Assembly: GCF_019264355.1 (NCBI RefSeq)
Contig: NZ_JAHVAH010000001.1
Span: forward strand, 1,968,001-2,032,000
From: Sphingomicrobium clamense
Lineage (GTDB): Bacteria; Pseudomonadota; Alphaproteobacteria; Sphingomonadales; Sphingomonadaceae
Reading direction: 5' to 3'
DNA: 64,000 nucleotides
Position numbers and translations under genes: made by a program
Part shown: positions 25,843 through 34,370 of the stretch, piece after piece
How the letters are laid out: each line of letters begins with the position of its first letter
Position numbering within the stretch: the stretch's first letter is position 1
The notes under the pieces: generated by a model
The model's input: the letters and a program-made list of their open reading frames with translations, nothing else
Databases searched by the model: none
Told to the model about the DNA's origin: nothing

Positions 25843-26241
25843 ATGAATGTAACCACCAATCCGCGCGTCGAGCTGGCCGGAGTCCATACGGCGGGCTGCA
25901 AGAACGTGACCCCCGTTCTCAATCGCGTGGGCGACAAGTGGTCAATGCTGATCGTGATGGCGCTGTCGGGTGGTTCGATGCGCTTCAACGAACTCAAGCG
26001 CGCGATCGACGGTATCTCGCAGCGGATGCTGACGCGTTCCCTGCGCGGTCTCGAGCGCGACGGGCTCGTCAGCCGCACGGTCACGCCCTCCATTCCGCCG
26101 CGGGTCGACTATGAACTGACCGAATTGGGCGAAAGCCTGCGCCAGCCGGTCAAGGCGCTGGGCGACTGGGCGATCGAGCACATCGAATGCATCCGCGCCG
26201 CGCAGGAACGCTACGACGCGGCGGAGGCCGACGCGCAATAG
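25843..26241 (+). CDS. HxlR-family redox-sensing regulator
   Basis: Winged-helix regulator of the HxlR/YodB family: CKNVTPVLNRVGDKWSMLIV, MRFNELKRAIDGISQRMLTR and SLRGLERDGLVSRTVTPSIP. The single N-terminal Cys (in HTAGCKN) matches the position that senses quinones or diamide in YodB-type regulators. Divergent placement next to azoR across 93 bp is the classic regulator-target arrangement, so it probably represses azoR and itself until electrophiles modify the Cys. The ATG at 25843 is preferred; an upstream in-frame start adds only a few residues. Confidence 0.88.
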   Translation: MNVTTNPRVELAGVHTAGCKNVTPVLNRVGDKWSMLIVMALSGGSMRFNELKRAIDGISQRMLTRSLRGLERDGLVSRTVTPSIPPRVDYELTELGESLRQPVKALGDWAIEHIECIRAAQERYDAAEADAQ

Positions 26242-26277
26242 CTGGCGCTCGGCGTCGCCCCGCGCTAGGCGAGCGTC

Positions 26278-27234
26278 ATGAGCATGTGGCTTGCGATCCT
26301 GCTGGGGCTCGTCCTTCTCGGTCTCGGCGGGGAATTCCTCGTTCGCGGCACGGTCGGGATCGCGCGGCGCGCGGGCGTCTCGCCACTGCTAGCCGGCCTC
26401 GTCATCGTCGGCTTCGGTACTTCCGCGCCCGAACTGGTCACCAGCCTTTCCGCAGCCTTTGCCGGCGCCCCCGACATCGCACTCGGCAATGTCGTCGGAT
26501 CCAATATTGCCAACGTGCTGCTGATCCTCGGCATCTCGGCCATTCTCATCGACATTCCGATCGCCCGCCGCGCCTTCTATCGCGACGGTTTCTTCATGAT
26601 GGTCGGGGCGATCGCGGTGATGTCGGGCGTGCTGCTCGGCGGGTTCGACCGCCTGTCGGGAATCCTGCTGTTCATCCTGCTGATCGTCTACATGATCGGT
26701 GCCTGGTATACCGATACGCGCAGCCCGGACGAGGAAGCCGAGCGCCATCTGGCAGCGGAAACGCAGAAACCCGATGCCAAGCGCCCGCTCCTCTTCCTGA
26801 TCGTCGAGACGGTCGGCGGCATCGCTGCGGTCATTTTCGGTGCGGATCTCCTTGTGGGCGGGGCGATTGAGGCGGCGCGCGGCTGGGGCGTGTCGGAGGC
26901 CGTGATCGGCCTGACCATCGTCGCGGCGGGCACCAGCCTGCCCGAACTGGTCGCCTGCGCGGCGGCGGCTTGGAAGAAGCAGCCCGACGTCGCGCTCGGC
27001 AACGTCGTGGGCAGCTGCATCTACAACATTTTCGGCATTCTCGGCCTGACCGCCGCGATCCACCCGCTCGGCGTGGCCCCGCAGATCGCGGGCTTCGATG
27101 TCTGGGTGCTCGTCGGCACCACCGGTTTCCTGATGCTGTTCCTGCGCACCGGCTGGACCATCAAGCGCTGGGAAGGCGGCGTTCTCCTCGCCGGCTATGT
27201 CGCTTACATCGCGTGGCTGGCGGCCAGCGCCTGA
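26278..27234 (+). CDS. Calcium/sodium antiporter (CaCA family, YrbG-like)
   Basis: A 318-residue inner-membrane exchanger with about ten hydrophobic helices and the two inverted alpha repeats that form the ion site: GFGTSAPELVTSLSAAF with NVVGSNIANVLLILG in the first half and AAGTSLPELVACAAAAW with NVVGSCIYNIFGILG in the second. It exchanges Ca2+ for Na+ or H+. It is followed at 19 bp by the AceE-like gene. Confidence 0.92.
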   Translation: MSMWLAILLGLVLLGLGGEFLVRGTVGIARRAGVSPLLAGLVIVGFGTSAPELVTSLSAAFAGAPDIALGNVVGSNIANVLLILGISAILIDIPIARRAFYRDGFFMMVGAIAVMSGVLLGGFDRLSGILLFILLIVYMIGAWYTDTRSPDEEAERHLAAETQKPDAKRPLLFLIVETVGGIAAVIFGADLLVGGAIEAARGWGVSEAVIGLTIVAAGTSLPELVACAAAAWKKQPDVALGNVVGSCIYNIFGILGLTAAIHPLGVAPQIAGFDVWVLVGTTGFLMLFLRTGWTIKRWEGGVLLAGYVAYIAWLAASA

Positions 27235-27253
27235 CCACGCTAGGGCAGCTGCC

Positions 27254-29569
27254 ATGAGCAAGCCCGACCTCGCCGCGCTAAGCGCCCTCGACGATCGCCT
27301 CCGCTTCCTGTCGAGCTGGACCATCCACCACGCCAATCACGTCCGACCGAAGGCGGACGGCGTGAAGGTCGGCGGGCACCAAGCCAGCTGCGCATCGATG
27401 ACCGCGATCATGAGCGCACTTTACTTCCATGCGCTCGGCCCCAACGACCGCGTCGCGGTCAAGCCGCACGCCGGCCCGGTGCTCCACGCGATCCACTATT
27501 TGCTCGGCAGCCAGACGCAGGAGCAGCTCGAAAATCTGCGCGGGTTCGGCGGCGCGCAGTCCTATCCCAGCCGCACCAAGGACATGATTCCCGTCGACTT
27601 CTCGACCGGCAGCGTCGGGCTAGGCGTCGCGATCACCCTCTTTTCCTCGCTGATCCAAGATTACCTGACCGCGCACGGCCATATGGACGAGGACGAGCGA
27701 GGGCGCTTCGTCGCGCTGATCGGCGATGCCGAGCTCGACGAGGGCAATATCTATGAAGCGATCATCGAGGGCTACAAGCACGACGTCCGCAACCTGTGGT
27801 GGATCGTCGACTATAACCGCCAGAGCCTCGACGCGACCTCGGCCGACCGCATGTTCGAGCGTTTCGACGAGATTTTCGCCAGCTGCGGCTGGCGCACGGT
27901 CGAGCTGCGCTACGGCAAGAAGCTGCAGAAGGCGTTCAAGGCAAAGGGCGGCAAGCCCATCAAGGACTGGCTCGACAATCTGCCCAATGCCGACTTTTCC
28001 GCGCTGCACTATCAGGGCGGCGCGGCATGGCGCGCGCGGCTCGAGGCCGACCTCGGCAAGAAAGTGGCCGACTTCCTGAAAGGCCATGACGACGAGGCGC
28101 TCGGGCATCTCATGACCGACCTCGGCGGCCATTGCATGGAAACGCTGGTCGAGGTGTTCGAGGAGGCGAAGAAGGACGACACGCCGACCTTCTTCATCGC
28201 GTGGACGGTCAAAGGCTTCGGCCTGCCGTTCGCGGGGCATAAGGACAACCATGCCGGGCTGATGAACCCCACCCAGGCCGCCGCGCTGCGCGACAGCATG
28301 GGGATTGCGGAGGGGGACGAGTTCGAACCGCTCGCGGGGCTCACCGACAATATCCGTGGCCAGGTCGACGGCGTGCTCGAAGCCACCCGCATCATGCGCG
28401 AGAAACGCCCGCGCCATTTTGGCGAAATGACCATCCCTTCCATCCCCGCCCCGCGAGGCGAGGAACAGTCGACCCAGGCCGCGTTCGGGCGCATCCTGAT
28501 GGACCTCTCGAAAAAAGGCGGCGATCTCGCCGATCGCGTGCTCACCACATCGCCCGACGTCACCGTTTCGACCAATCTGGGCGCCTGGGTGAACAGCCGC
28601 GGACTCTTCAGCAGAGAGCAGAGAGGCGACGTTTTCGCCGAAGCAAAGATTCCGTCTGCGCAAAAGTGGGGCGCGCACAACAATGGCCAGCATATCGAGC
28701 TGGGCATTGCCGAAAGCAATCTTTTCCTGATGCTCGCGGCTGCGGGGCTTGCGGGAGACCATTTCGGTCGCCGCCTCGTACCCATCGGCACGCTCTACGA
28801 TCCCTTCATCGCCCGCGGCCTCGATAGCCTCAACTATGGCTGTTACCAGGACGCGCGTTTCCTGCTCGTCGCGACCCCGTCGGGCATCACGCTCGGCCCC
28901 GAAGGCGGCGCGCACCAGTCGATCAATCCGCCGCTCATCTCGATGGGCCAGCCGAACTTGCGCCATTACGAGCCGGCTTACGCCGATGAACTTGCGGTGC
29001 TGATGGAAGAAGCGTTCCGCCTGATCGACGATCCTGACGGCGAAAGCACCTATCTGCGCCTCTCGACCCGTCCGCTCCAGCAAGTGGACCGCGACGGCGA
29101 CGACTGGCAGGCCGACTGCATCAAGGGCGCCTACTGGCTGCGCGAACCGTCGCAGGGTTCGGAGGCCGCGATCGTTGCGATGGGCGCGATCATGCCCGAG
29201 GCACTCGCGGCGCACGAGGAGCTTTCTTCCGACATTCCCGGTCTCGGCCTCCTGTCCGTCACCTCGCCCGACCTGCTCCACCGCGACTGGACCGCCGCGC
29301 AGGCGAAGCGCTGGAAGGGCGATCACAGCCCGAGCCACATCGAAACGCTCCTGTCCCGCCTGTCGGGCGATGCCGGCCTCGTCACCCTGTGCGACGCGGC
29401 GCCCGCCTCGCTCAGCTGGATGGGCGGCGTGCTCGGCCAGCGGGTCGCGCCGCTCGGTGTCGAGACCTTCGGCCAAACGGGCAGCCTGTCCGAACTTTAC
29501 GCCGCCTACCGCCTCGATCCCGAGGCGATTACCGAGGCGATGGCGGAAGTGTTGCTCACGGCATCTTAA
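27254..29569 (+). CDS. TPP-dependent AceE/transketolase-like enzyme
   Basis: A 771-residue homodimer-type TPP enzyme combining an N-terminal TPP domain (GGHQASCASMTAIMSALYFH, and the TPP/Mg motif GDAELDEGNIYEAIIEG ... DYNRQSLD) with a central pyrimidine domain and a transketolase C-terminal domain. It resembles the pyruvate dehydrogenase E1 AceE more than classical transketolase in the DYNRQSLDATSADRMFERFD region, but it is about 100 residues shorter and no E2/E3 genes are adjacent. The true substrate cannot be decided here. Confidence 0.75.
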   Translation: MSKPDLAALSALDDRLRFLSSWTIHHANHVRPKADGVKVGGHQASCASMTAIMSALYFHALGPNDRVAVKPHAGPVLHAIHYLLGSQTQEQLENLRGFGGAQSYPSRTKDMIPVDFSTGSVGLGVAITLFSSLIQDYLTAHGHMDEDERGRFVALIGDAELDEGNIYEAIIEGYKHDVRNLWWIVDYNRQSLDATSADRMFERFDEIFASCGWRTVELRYGKKLQKAFKAKGGKPIKDWLDNLPNADFSALHYQGGAAWRARLEADLGKKVADFLKGHDDEALGHLMTDLGGHCMETLVEVFEEAKKDDTPTFFIAWTVKGFGLPFAGHKDNHAGLMNPTQAAALRDSMGIAEGDEFEPLAGLTDNIRGQVDGVLEATRIMREKRPRHFGEMTIPSIPAPRGEEQSTQAAFGRILMDLSKKGGDLADRVLTTSPDVTVSTNLGAWVNSRGLFSREQRGDVFAEAKIPSAQKWGAHNNGQHIELGIAESNLFLMLAAAGLAGDHFGRRLVPIGTLYDPFIARGLDSLNYGCYQDARFLLVATPSGITLGPEGGAHQSINPPLISMGQPNLRHYEPAYADELAVLMEEAFRLIDDPDGESTYLRLSTRPLQQVDRDGDDWQADCIKGAYWLREPSQGSEAAIVAMGAIMPEALAAHEELSSDIPGLGLLSVTSPDLLHRDWTAAQAKRWKGDHSPSHIETLLSRLSGDAGLVTLCDAAPASLSWMGGVLGQRVAPLGVETFGQTGSLSELYAAYRLDPEAITEAMAEVLLTAS

Positions 29570-29593
29570 CCCTTTCAAGCTAGCCCCGGATGG

Positions 29594-29881
29594 ATGACAC
29601 GCGAAGTTACCCCGCTCGACGAGCGCCTCGCTCACGAACTCGACCGTGCCCGCCTCCTGCTGGAGGAAATGGGCGACGAGCTGGCGACCGATATCGAGGT
29701 CGTGAACAGCCATTATGTCGCGCTTCAGACGGTCGATATCGTCATGCAGATCGTCGGGCACATCGCCAATGTCGTGCGCGCCGAGGACCAGGTGGATGCG
29801 GTCGACAATATCGGCATGCACGAGCTCAAGATGAAGCTGAAGGCCGTGCTGGGCGAGGAAGCTTGTGAGAAGGCCGCCTAG
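29594..29881 (+). CDS. Hypothetical helical protein (95 aa)
   Basis: An acidic, probably all-helical cytosolic protein with an N-terminal amphipathic stretch ([20 protein letters not shown]) and a Val/Ile-rich middle ([20 protein letters not shown]). No known family is recognised. It sits 24 bp after the AceE-like gene and 17 bp before the MaoC gene on the same strand, so it may belong to the same operon. Confidence 0.65.
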   Translation: MTREVTPLDERLAHELDRARLLLEEMGDELATDIEVVNSHYVALQTVDIVMQIVGHIANVVRAEDQVDAVDNIGMHELKMKLKAVLGEEACEKAA

Positions 29882-29898
29882 CCCGTAAGGCTCAGCGC

Positions 29899-30351
29899 AT
29901 GGCTGGACGTTATTTCGACGAATGGCAGGTGGGGGATACGATCACCCACGCCATCACCCGCACCGTGACCGAGACCGACAATCTCCTGATGTCGACGCTC
30001 ACCCACAATCCCCAACCGCTGCACCTGGATCACGAGGCTGCCAAGGATACCGAGTTCGGCAAGCCGCTGGTCAACAGCTGCTTCACCTTCTCGCTGATCG
30101 TCGGCGTCTCGGTAGGCGACACGACGCTCGGGACGCTGATCGCCAATCTCGGCTATGACGAGGTCAAGTTTCCGGCGCCCGTTTTCGTCGGCGACACGCT
30201 GACCTGCGAGACCGAGGTTCTCAATGTTCGCGAGAGCAAGTCGCGCCCGACCGCCGGGATCGTGACGTGGGAGCATCGCGCCAAGAACCAGGACGGCAAG
30301 ACCGTGTGCACCTTCAAGCGCTCGGCGCTGCTGAAGAAGTTCGACGCATGA
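29899..30351 (+). CDS. MaoC-like hot-dog dehydratase
   Basis: A 150-residue hot-dog-fold hydratase of the MaoC family, acting on CoA thioesters. The catalytic Asp-His hydratase motif is recognisable in the [21 protein letters not shown] region, followed by [20 protein letters not shown]. It overlaps the CitE-like gene by 3 bp (ATGA), the arrangement seen for mesaconyl-/itaconyl-type hydratases paired with CoA-ester lyases. The exact substrate is not determined. Confidence 0.87.
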   Translation: MAGRYFDEWQVGDTITHAITRTVTETDNLLMSTLTHNPQPLHLDHEAAKDTEFGKPLVNSCFTFSLIVGVSVGDTTLGTLIANLGYDEVKFPAPVFVGDTLTCETEVLNVRESKSRPTAGIVTWEHRAKNQDGKTVCTFKRSALLKKFDA

Positions 30352-31190
30352 CCCTTCCCCCGCCCCGCAGCTGGCTGTTCGTGCCCGCCGACAGCGAGAA
30401 GAAGATTGGCAAGGCGGTTCAAGGCGATGCCGACGCGATTATCTTCGACCTCGAGGACAGCGTCGCCCCCGACCGCAAGGCCGAGGCGCGCGCGATCCTG
30501 AAGGAACTGTCTCGCGAAAGCGGACCGCGCTGGTGGATCCGCGTCAATCCGATCGATTCGGAATATCACCGTGACGACCTCAAGCTATTCGCGAAGTCGG
30601 ACTTCGAGGGCGTCGTGCTGCCCAAGGCCGAAAGTGGCGAGGACATCCGCCACCTCGGCTATTCCACAGGCGGCATCCCCGTACACGCCATCGTCACCGA
30701 GACCCCCGCCAGCCTGTTCGGACTGATGAGCTATGCCGACGACAGCTTCCCGCTCGTCGCGATGAGCTGGGGCGCCGAAGACCTGTCCGCAGCGCTAGGC
30801 GCCTCGTCCAAGAGCGACGAGAATGGCGAGCTGAGCTTCACCTACAAGATGGCGCGCTCGTTTTGCCTCGCCGGCGCGGTCCATGCCGGGGCGCAGCCGG
30901 TCGATGGCGTCTTCACCGACGTGAAGGATCATGACGGACTTGCCGCCGAGGCTCGCGCCGCCGCGCGCGAAGGCTTCACTGGAAAGCTTGCCATCCACCC
31001 TGCGCAAGTTGCGATCATCAACGACGCCTTCACGCCCTCCGACGAAGAGGTCGCGCAAGCCCAGGCCATCGTCGACGCCTTCGCCGCCGAGGCGGGCGCC
31101 GGCGTGTTGATGGTCGATGGCAAGATGGTCGACCTTCCGCACCTCAAGCAGGCCGAGCGATTGCTCGTGCGCGCCAACCGCGAGGCTTGA
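30348..31190 (+). CDS. CitE-like CoA-ester lyase
   Basis: A TIM-barrel lyase of the HpcH/HpaI-CitE family (280 aa) that cleaves or forms 3-hydroxy-acyl-CoA such as malyl- or citramalyl-CoA. Visible features are [20 protein letters not shown], the Mg-binding [30 protein letters not shown] and [12 protein letters not shown]. No citrate lyase alpha or gamma subunits are present, so this is a stand-alone CitE-like enzyme. It is coupled to the MaoC gene and followed by a dicarboxylate-type transporter, which suggests C4/C5-dicarboxylate CoA metabolism. Confidence 0.9.
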   Translation: MTLPPPRSWLFVPADSEKKIGKAVQGDADAIIFDLEDSVAPDRKAEARAILKELSRESGPRWWIRVNPIDSEYHRDDLKLFAKSDFEGVVLPKAESGEDIRHLGYSTGGIPVHAIVTETPASLFGLMSYADDSFPLVAMSWGAEDLSAALGASSKSDENGELSFTYKMARSFCLAGAVHAGAQPVDGVFTDVKDHDGLAAEARAAAREGFTGKLAIHPAQVAIINDAFTPSDEEVAQAQAIVDAFAAEAGAGVLMVDGKMVDLPHLKQAERLLVRANREA

Positions 31191-31220
31191 CCTAGAGCGA
31201 ATATTCGCGACCATGCTCCC

Positions 31221-32669
31221 ATGAGTGGGGGGATGAGCGACGCGCCGCTGCAGCGACGGTGGTTGAGGCTGGTTCCGAGCATCGTGCTCGGCGCCGTCAT
31301 CTGGTTCTCGCCCGTCCCCGACGGCGTCCAGCCCGAAGGCTGGCATACGCTCGCCGTCTTCGCCGCGGTCATCCTCGGCCTGCTGCTCCGGCCTTTCGCG
31401 ATGTCGACGATCGTCATTGGCGGCATCCTCGTGCTGGTCGTCACCAACACGCTCGGTTCCAAGTCCAAGGACGCGCTGCAGGTCGCCCTGTCGGGCTTCG
31501 CCAACACCACCGTCTGGCTGGTCGTCGCGGCGTTCCTGCTCGCGGGTGCGGTCATCAGGACCGGCCTTGGTCGTCGCATTGCGCTCACGCTGGTTCGCAA
31601 GTTGGGACGGAGCGAGGTCGGGCTTGCCTACGGTATCGGCGCGGCCGAACTGACGCTGGCACCCGTCATTCCGTCGAACACCGCACGTGGCGGGGGCATC
31701 CTCGCACCCATCGTCGACAGCGTCTGCCGCTCGGTCGGCGATGAAGGTAGCGAAGAGCGCGCCCGCGTCTCGCGCTATCTCGTCGCCTGCGGGGCGCATT
31801 TCAACCTCATCACCGCCGCGATGTTCCTGACCGCCATGGCCGCCAATCCTTTGGTGTCGGAGGCCGCCGATACGATCGCCGGGATCCAGTTCACCTGGAG
31901 CCTGTGGGCGCTGGGCGCGAGCGTGCCGGGCCTGATCGGACTCGCGCTTCTTCCTCAGCTGATGCGCTGGCTGGTCAAGCCGCCCACCATGGATGTCGCC
32001 GCCGCCCGAAACACTGCCAGCGACGAGCTGGCCGCGATGGGTCCGATGGCGCGCGAGGAGAAAATCCTCGGACTGACGCTCGCCACGCTACTCCTCCTCT
32101 GGGCCACCGCACCGCTGCACGGGCTGCATACCACCGTCGTCGCCTTTGTCGGGATCGCCATCCTGCTCTTCACCGGCGCCCAGCGCTGGAAGGACATGGC
32201 GGGCACCTGGGGTGCGTGGGATGCGCTGATCTGGCTTGGCGGGCTGGTCATGATGGCGGACTATATGCGCACGACGGGCGTGATCGACTGGTTCGCCAAC
32301 GGCGCGGGCAGCTATGCCGAAGGACTTGCCCCGCTGACCGCCGCGCTGATCCTGGCGCTCGTCTATTTCTATTCGATGTACGGATTCTCGATGCTGACCG
32401 GGCACATCACCGCCATGGCCGGCGCATTCATCGCCGTTGCGATCGCCGCGGGTGCGCCGCCGCTGCTCACCATCGCGCTGATCGCCTACTTCTCCAACCT
32501 GTGCGGTTGCCTTACCCATTATTCGACCGGGCCCGTCGTCATCTATTTCGGGCTCGGCTATTTTACCGTGCCCGACTGGTTCCGCGTCGGCCTCATCGTC
32601 TCTTTATTCCACATGGCCGTCTGGCTCGGTGTCGGCCTCATGTGGTGGAAATGGCTAGGTTGGTGGTGA
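31221..32669 (+). CDS. DASS-family sodium/dicarboxylate transporter
   Basis: A 482-residue inner-membrane transporter of the divalent anion:Na+ symporter (SLC13/CitT) family with about 12 helices. The family repeats are seen as APVIPSNTARGGGILAPIVD (with the SNT signature) and NLCGCLTHYSTGPVVIYFG. It likely moves malate, 2-oxoglutarate, tartrate or a related dicarboxylate, in keeping with the MaoC-CitE pair just upstream. A second ATG at 31233 is an alternative start. It overlaps the next gene by 19 bp. Confidence 0.88.
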   Translation: MSGGMSDAPLQRRWLRLVPSIVLGAVIWFSPVPDGVQPEGWHTLAVFAAVILGLLLRPFAMSTIVIGGILVLVVTNTLGSKSKDALQVALSGFANTTVWLVVAAFLLAGAVIRTGLGRRIALTLVRKLGRSEVGLAYGIGAAELTLAPVIPSNTARGGGILAPIVDSVCRSVGDEGSEERARVSRYLVACGAHFNLITAAMFLTAMAANPLVSEAADTIAGIQFTWSLWALGASVPGLIGLALLPQLMRWLVKPPTMDVAAARNTASDELAAMGPMAREEKILGLTLATLLLLWATAPLHGLHTTVVAFVGIAILLFTGAQRWKDMAGTWGAWDALIWLGGLVMMADYMRTTGVIDWFANGAGSYAEGLAPLTAALILALVYFYSMYGFSMLTGHITAMAGAFIAVAIAAGAPPLLTIALIAYFSNLCGCLTHYSTGPVVIYFGLGYFTVPDWFRVGLIVSLFHMAVWLGVGLMWWKWLGWW

Positions 32670-33196
32670 GACTCGACTACCTGATCCTGATCGGCCTCGC
32701 GCCGCCCTTGCTCTACTTGGGCGCGCGCACCTTCTCGCCTGCGATCCTGCCGCCGGTGCCGATCCCCTCGCCCGCCTCCTCGACACCCTTCGATCCGATC
32801 GACTTTTTCGAAGGCAACACGCAAGGGTCGGGCACGCTCTACGAGCTCGATGGCGATAGCCGCGATCTCAATGTCGCCAGCGTCGGGCGCCGCCTGCCCG
32901 ACGGCGGGCTTGAAATCACACAGACCATCGCGCTCGAGGGCAGCCCCGAACGCACGCGCACCTGGACCATCCAGCCCGAGCAGGGCGCACGCTACTCGGG
33001 CACGCTGACCGATGCGAAATCGGGCGTGGTCGCCATGACCGGCGGTCGGCGCATGGTCATCGCCTACGAGAGCGATGGGCATAACGTCCGCCAGACGCTG
33101 ACCCAGATCGACCCCAACACGGTGCGCAACCGGCTCGACGTCTATAAGTGGGGGATCAACGTGGCGCGGCTGGACGAAACCATCACGCGCAGTTAA
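32651..33196 (+). CDS. DUF3833-like envelope protein
   Basis: A 181-residue protein with an N-terminal hydrophobic segment (LDYLILIGLAPPLLYLGA) and a beta-rich body: PFDPIDFFEGNTQGSGTLYE, a repeated thread of Arg/Trp/Thr strands (TRTWTIQPEQGARYSGTLTD) and GRRMVIAYESDGHNVRQTLT. This is the layout of DUF3833 lipoproteins, although a lipobox is not clear. The ATG at 32651 lies inside the transporter gene; a GTG at 32663 is possible. Function unknown; likely periplasmic. Confidence 0.65.
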   Translation: MARLVVRLDYLILIGLAPPLLYLGARTFSPAILPPVPIPSPASSTPFDPIDFFEGNTQGSGTLYELDGDSRDLNVASVGRRLPDGGLEITQTIALEGSPERTRTWTIQPEQGARYSGTLTDAKSGVVAMTGGRRMVIAYESDGHNVRQTLTQIDPNTVRNRLDVYKWGINVARLDETITRS

Positions 33197-33257
33197 CGCA
33201 TGATATAAGCCCGGTGGCGTTGGTCGGCCTATTCGTTTTCTTGCGAGGAGAAGAATC

Positions 33258-34316
33258 ATGCCCAGCAAGGCCGTCGGTTGGGGCGTCGAGAATGCCAGCG
33301 ACACCCCCCACCAACTGAATTTCGAACGCCGCGATCTTCGCGACAATGACGTGGCGATCAAGATCAGCCATTGCGGCATCTGCCACTCAGACCTCCACTT
33401 CGCACACGACGACTGGGGCATGAGCCATTACCCGATGATCCCCGGGCATGAGATCGTCGGCACCGTCACCGATGTCGGCCCCGACGTGACCCGATATTCG
33501 GTCGGCGACCGCGTCGCGATCGGCTGCCTCGTCGACAGCTGCCAGAAATGCGAATTCTGTAAGGGCAACCAGGAGCAATTCTGCGTCGAAGGCTCGACCT
33601 TCACCTACGGCGTCCCGGACCGCTACGGCGAGCTGACACAGGGCGGATATTCCGATCATATCGTCTGCCGCGAGGAATTCGTCTGCAAGGTGCCAGACGG
33701 CATGGACATGGCGCACGCGGCCCCGCTGCTTTGCGCCGGGATCACGACTTACTCGCCGCTCAGGCGCTGGGGCGTGAAGGAAGGCGATCGAGTCGCGGTC
33801 GCGGGGCTCGGCGGACTCGGGCACATGGCGGTCAAGCTGGCGGTCGCGATGGGCGCAGAAGTCACCGTGCTGACCACTTCGCCCGAAAAGGCCGAGGCCG
33901 CCACGGCGGTTGGCGCGAGCGACGTGCTCATTTCGACCGACGAGGCCGCGATGGAGGCCGCCATGGGACGCTTCCACTTCATCATCGACACGATCCCCGT
34001 CGCGCACGAAATCGACCCCTATGCGGCGCTGCTGAGGCCCAACGGATCGATGGTCATCGTCGGCGCGCTCGAGCCGCTCCCGGGCTTCTCGGGCTTCAAC
34101 CTGATCTTCGGCAACCGCGCCATTGCGGGCTCTGCGATCGGCGGGCTCGCGGAAACGCAGGAGATGCTCGATTTCTGCGCCGAGCATAACATCTTGCCCG
34201 AGATTGAGATCATTACCGGTGAGCAGATTCCGGAGGCGTGGGACACGCTGGCGAAGGGCGACATGCCGCATCGCTACGTCATCGACGTCGCGGGCAGCGA
34301 GGCGGTTGCGCAATAG
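33258..34316 (+). CDS. Zinc-dependent NAD(P) alcohol dehydrogenase (YahK/CAD type)
   Basis: A 352-residue medium-chain dehydrogenase. The catalytic zinc ligands are Cys and His in HCGICHSDLH and GHEIVG; the structural zinc is held by four Cys in CQKCEFCKGNQEQFC. The coenzyme site is AGLGGLGHMAVKLAVAMGAE, with Thr/Ser following the strand as in NADPH-using cinnamyl-alcohol-type enzymes. A GCGAGGAGAA ribosome site precedes the ATG. It probably reduces a range of aldehydes in the cytosol. Confidence 0.92.
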   Translation: MPSKAVGWGVENASDTPHQLNFERRDLRDNDVAIKISHCGICHSDLHFAHDDWGMSHYPMIPGHEIVGTVTDVGPDVTRYSVGDRVAIGCLVDSCQKCEFCKGNQEQFCVEGSTFTYGVPDRYGELTQGGYSDHIVCREEFVCKVPDGMDMAHAAPLLCAGITTYSPLRRWGVKEGDRVAVAGLGGLGHMAVKLAVAMGAEVTVLTTSPEKAEAATAVGASDVLISTDEAAMEAAMGRFHFIIDTIPVAHEIDPYAALLRPNGSMVIVGALEPLPGFSGFNLIFGNRAIAGSAIGGLAETQEMLDFCAEHNILPEIEIITGEQIPEAWDTLAKGDMPHRYVIDVAGSEAVAQ

Positions 34317-34370
34317 CGCCAACCCGCTAAACCTCTCCGCCAATATCTTTTTCCTGGGGAGGGGAAATCA

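Noticed and set aside
27620..29821. A 733-residue antisense open frame opposite the AceE-like enzyme
   Set aside because: It mirrors codon structure of a well-supported TPP enzyme and lacks a ribosome site or any known motif.
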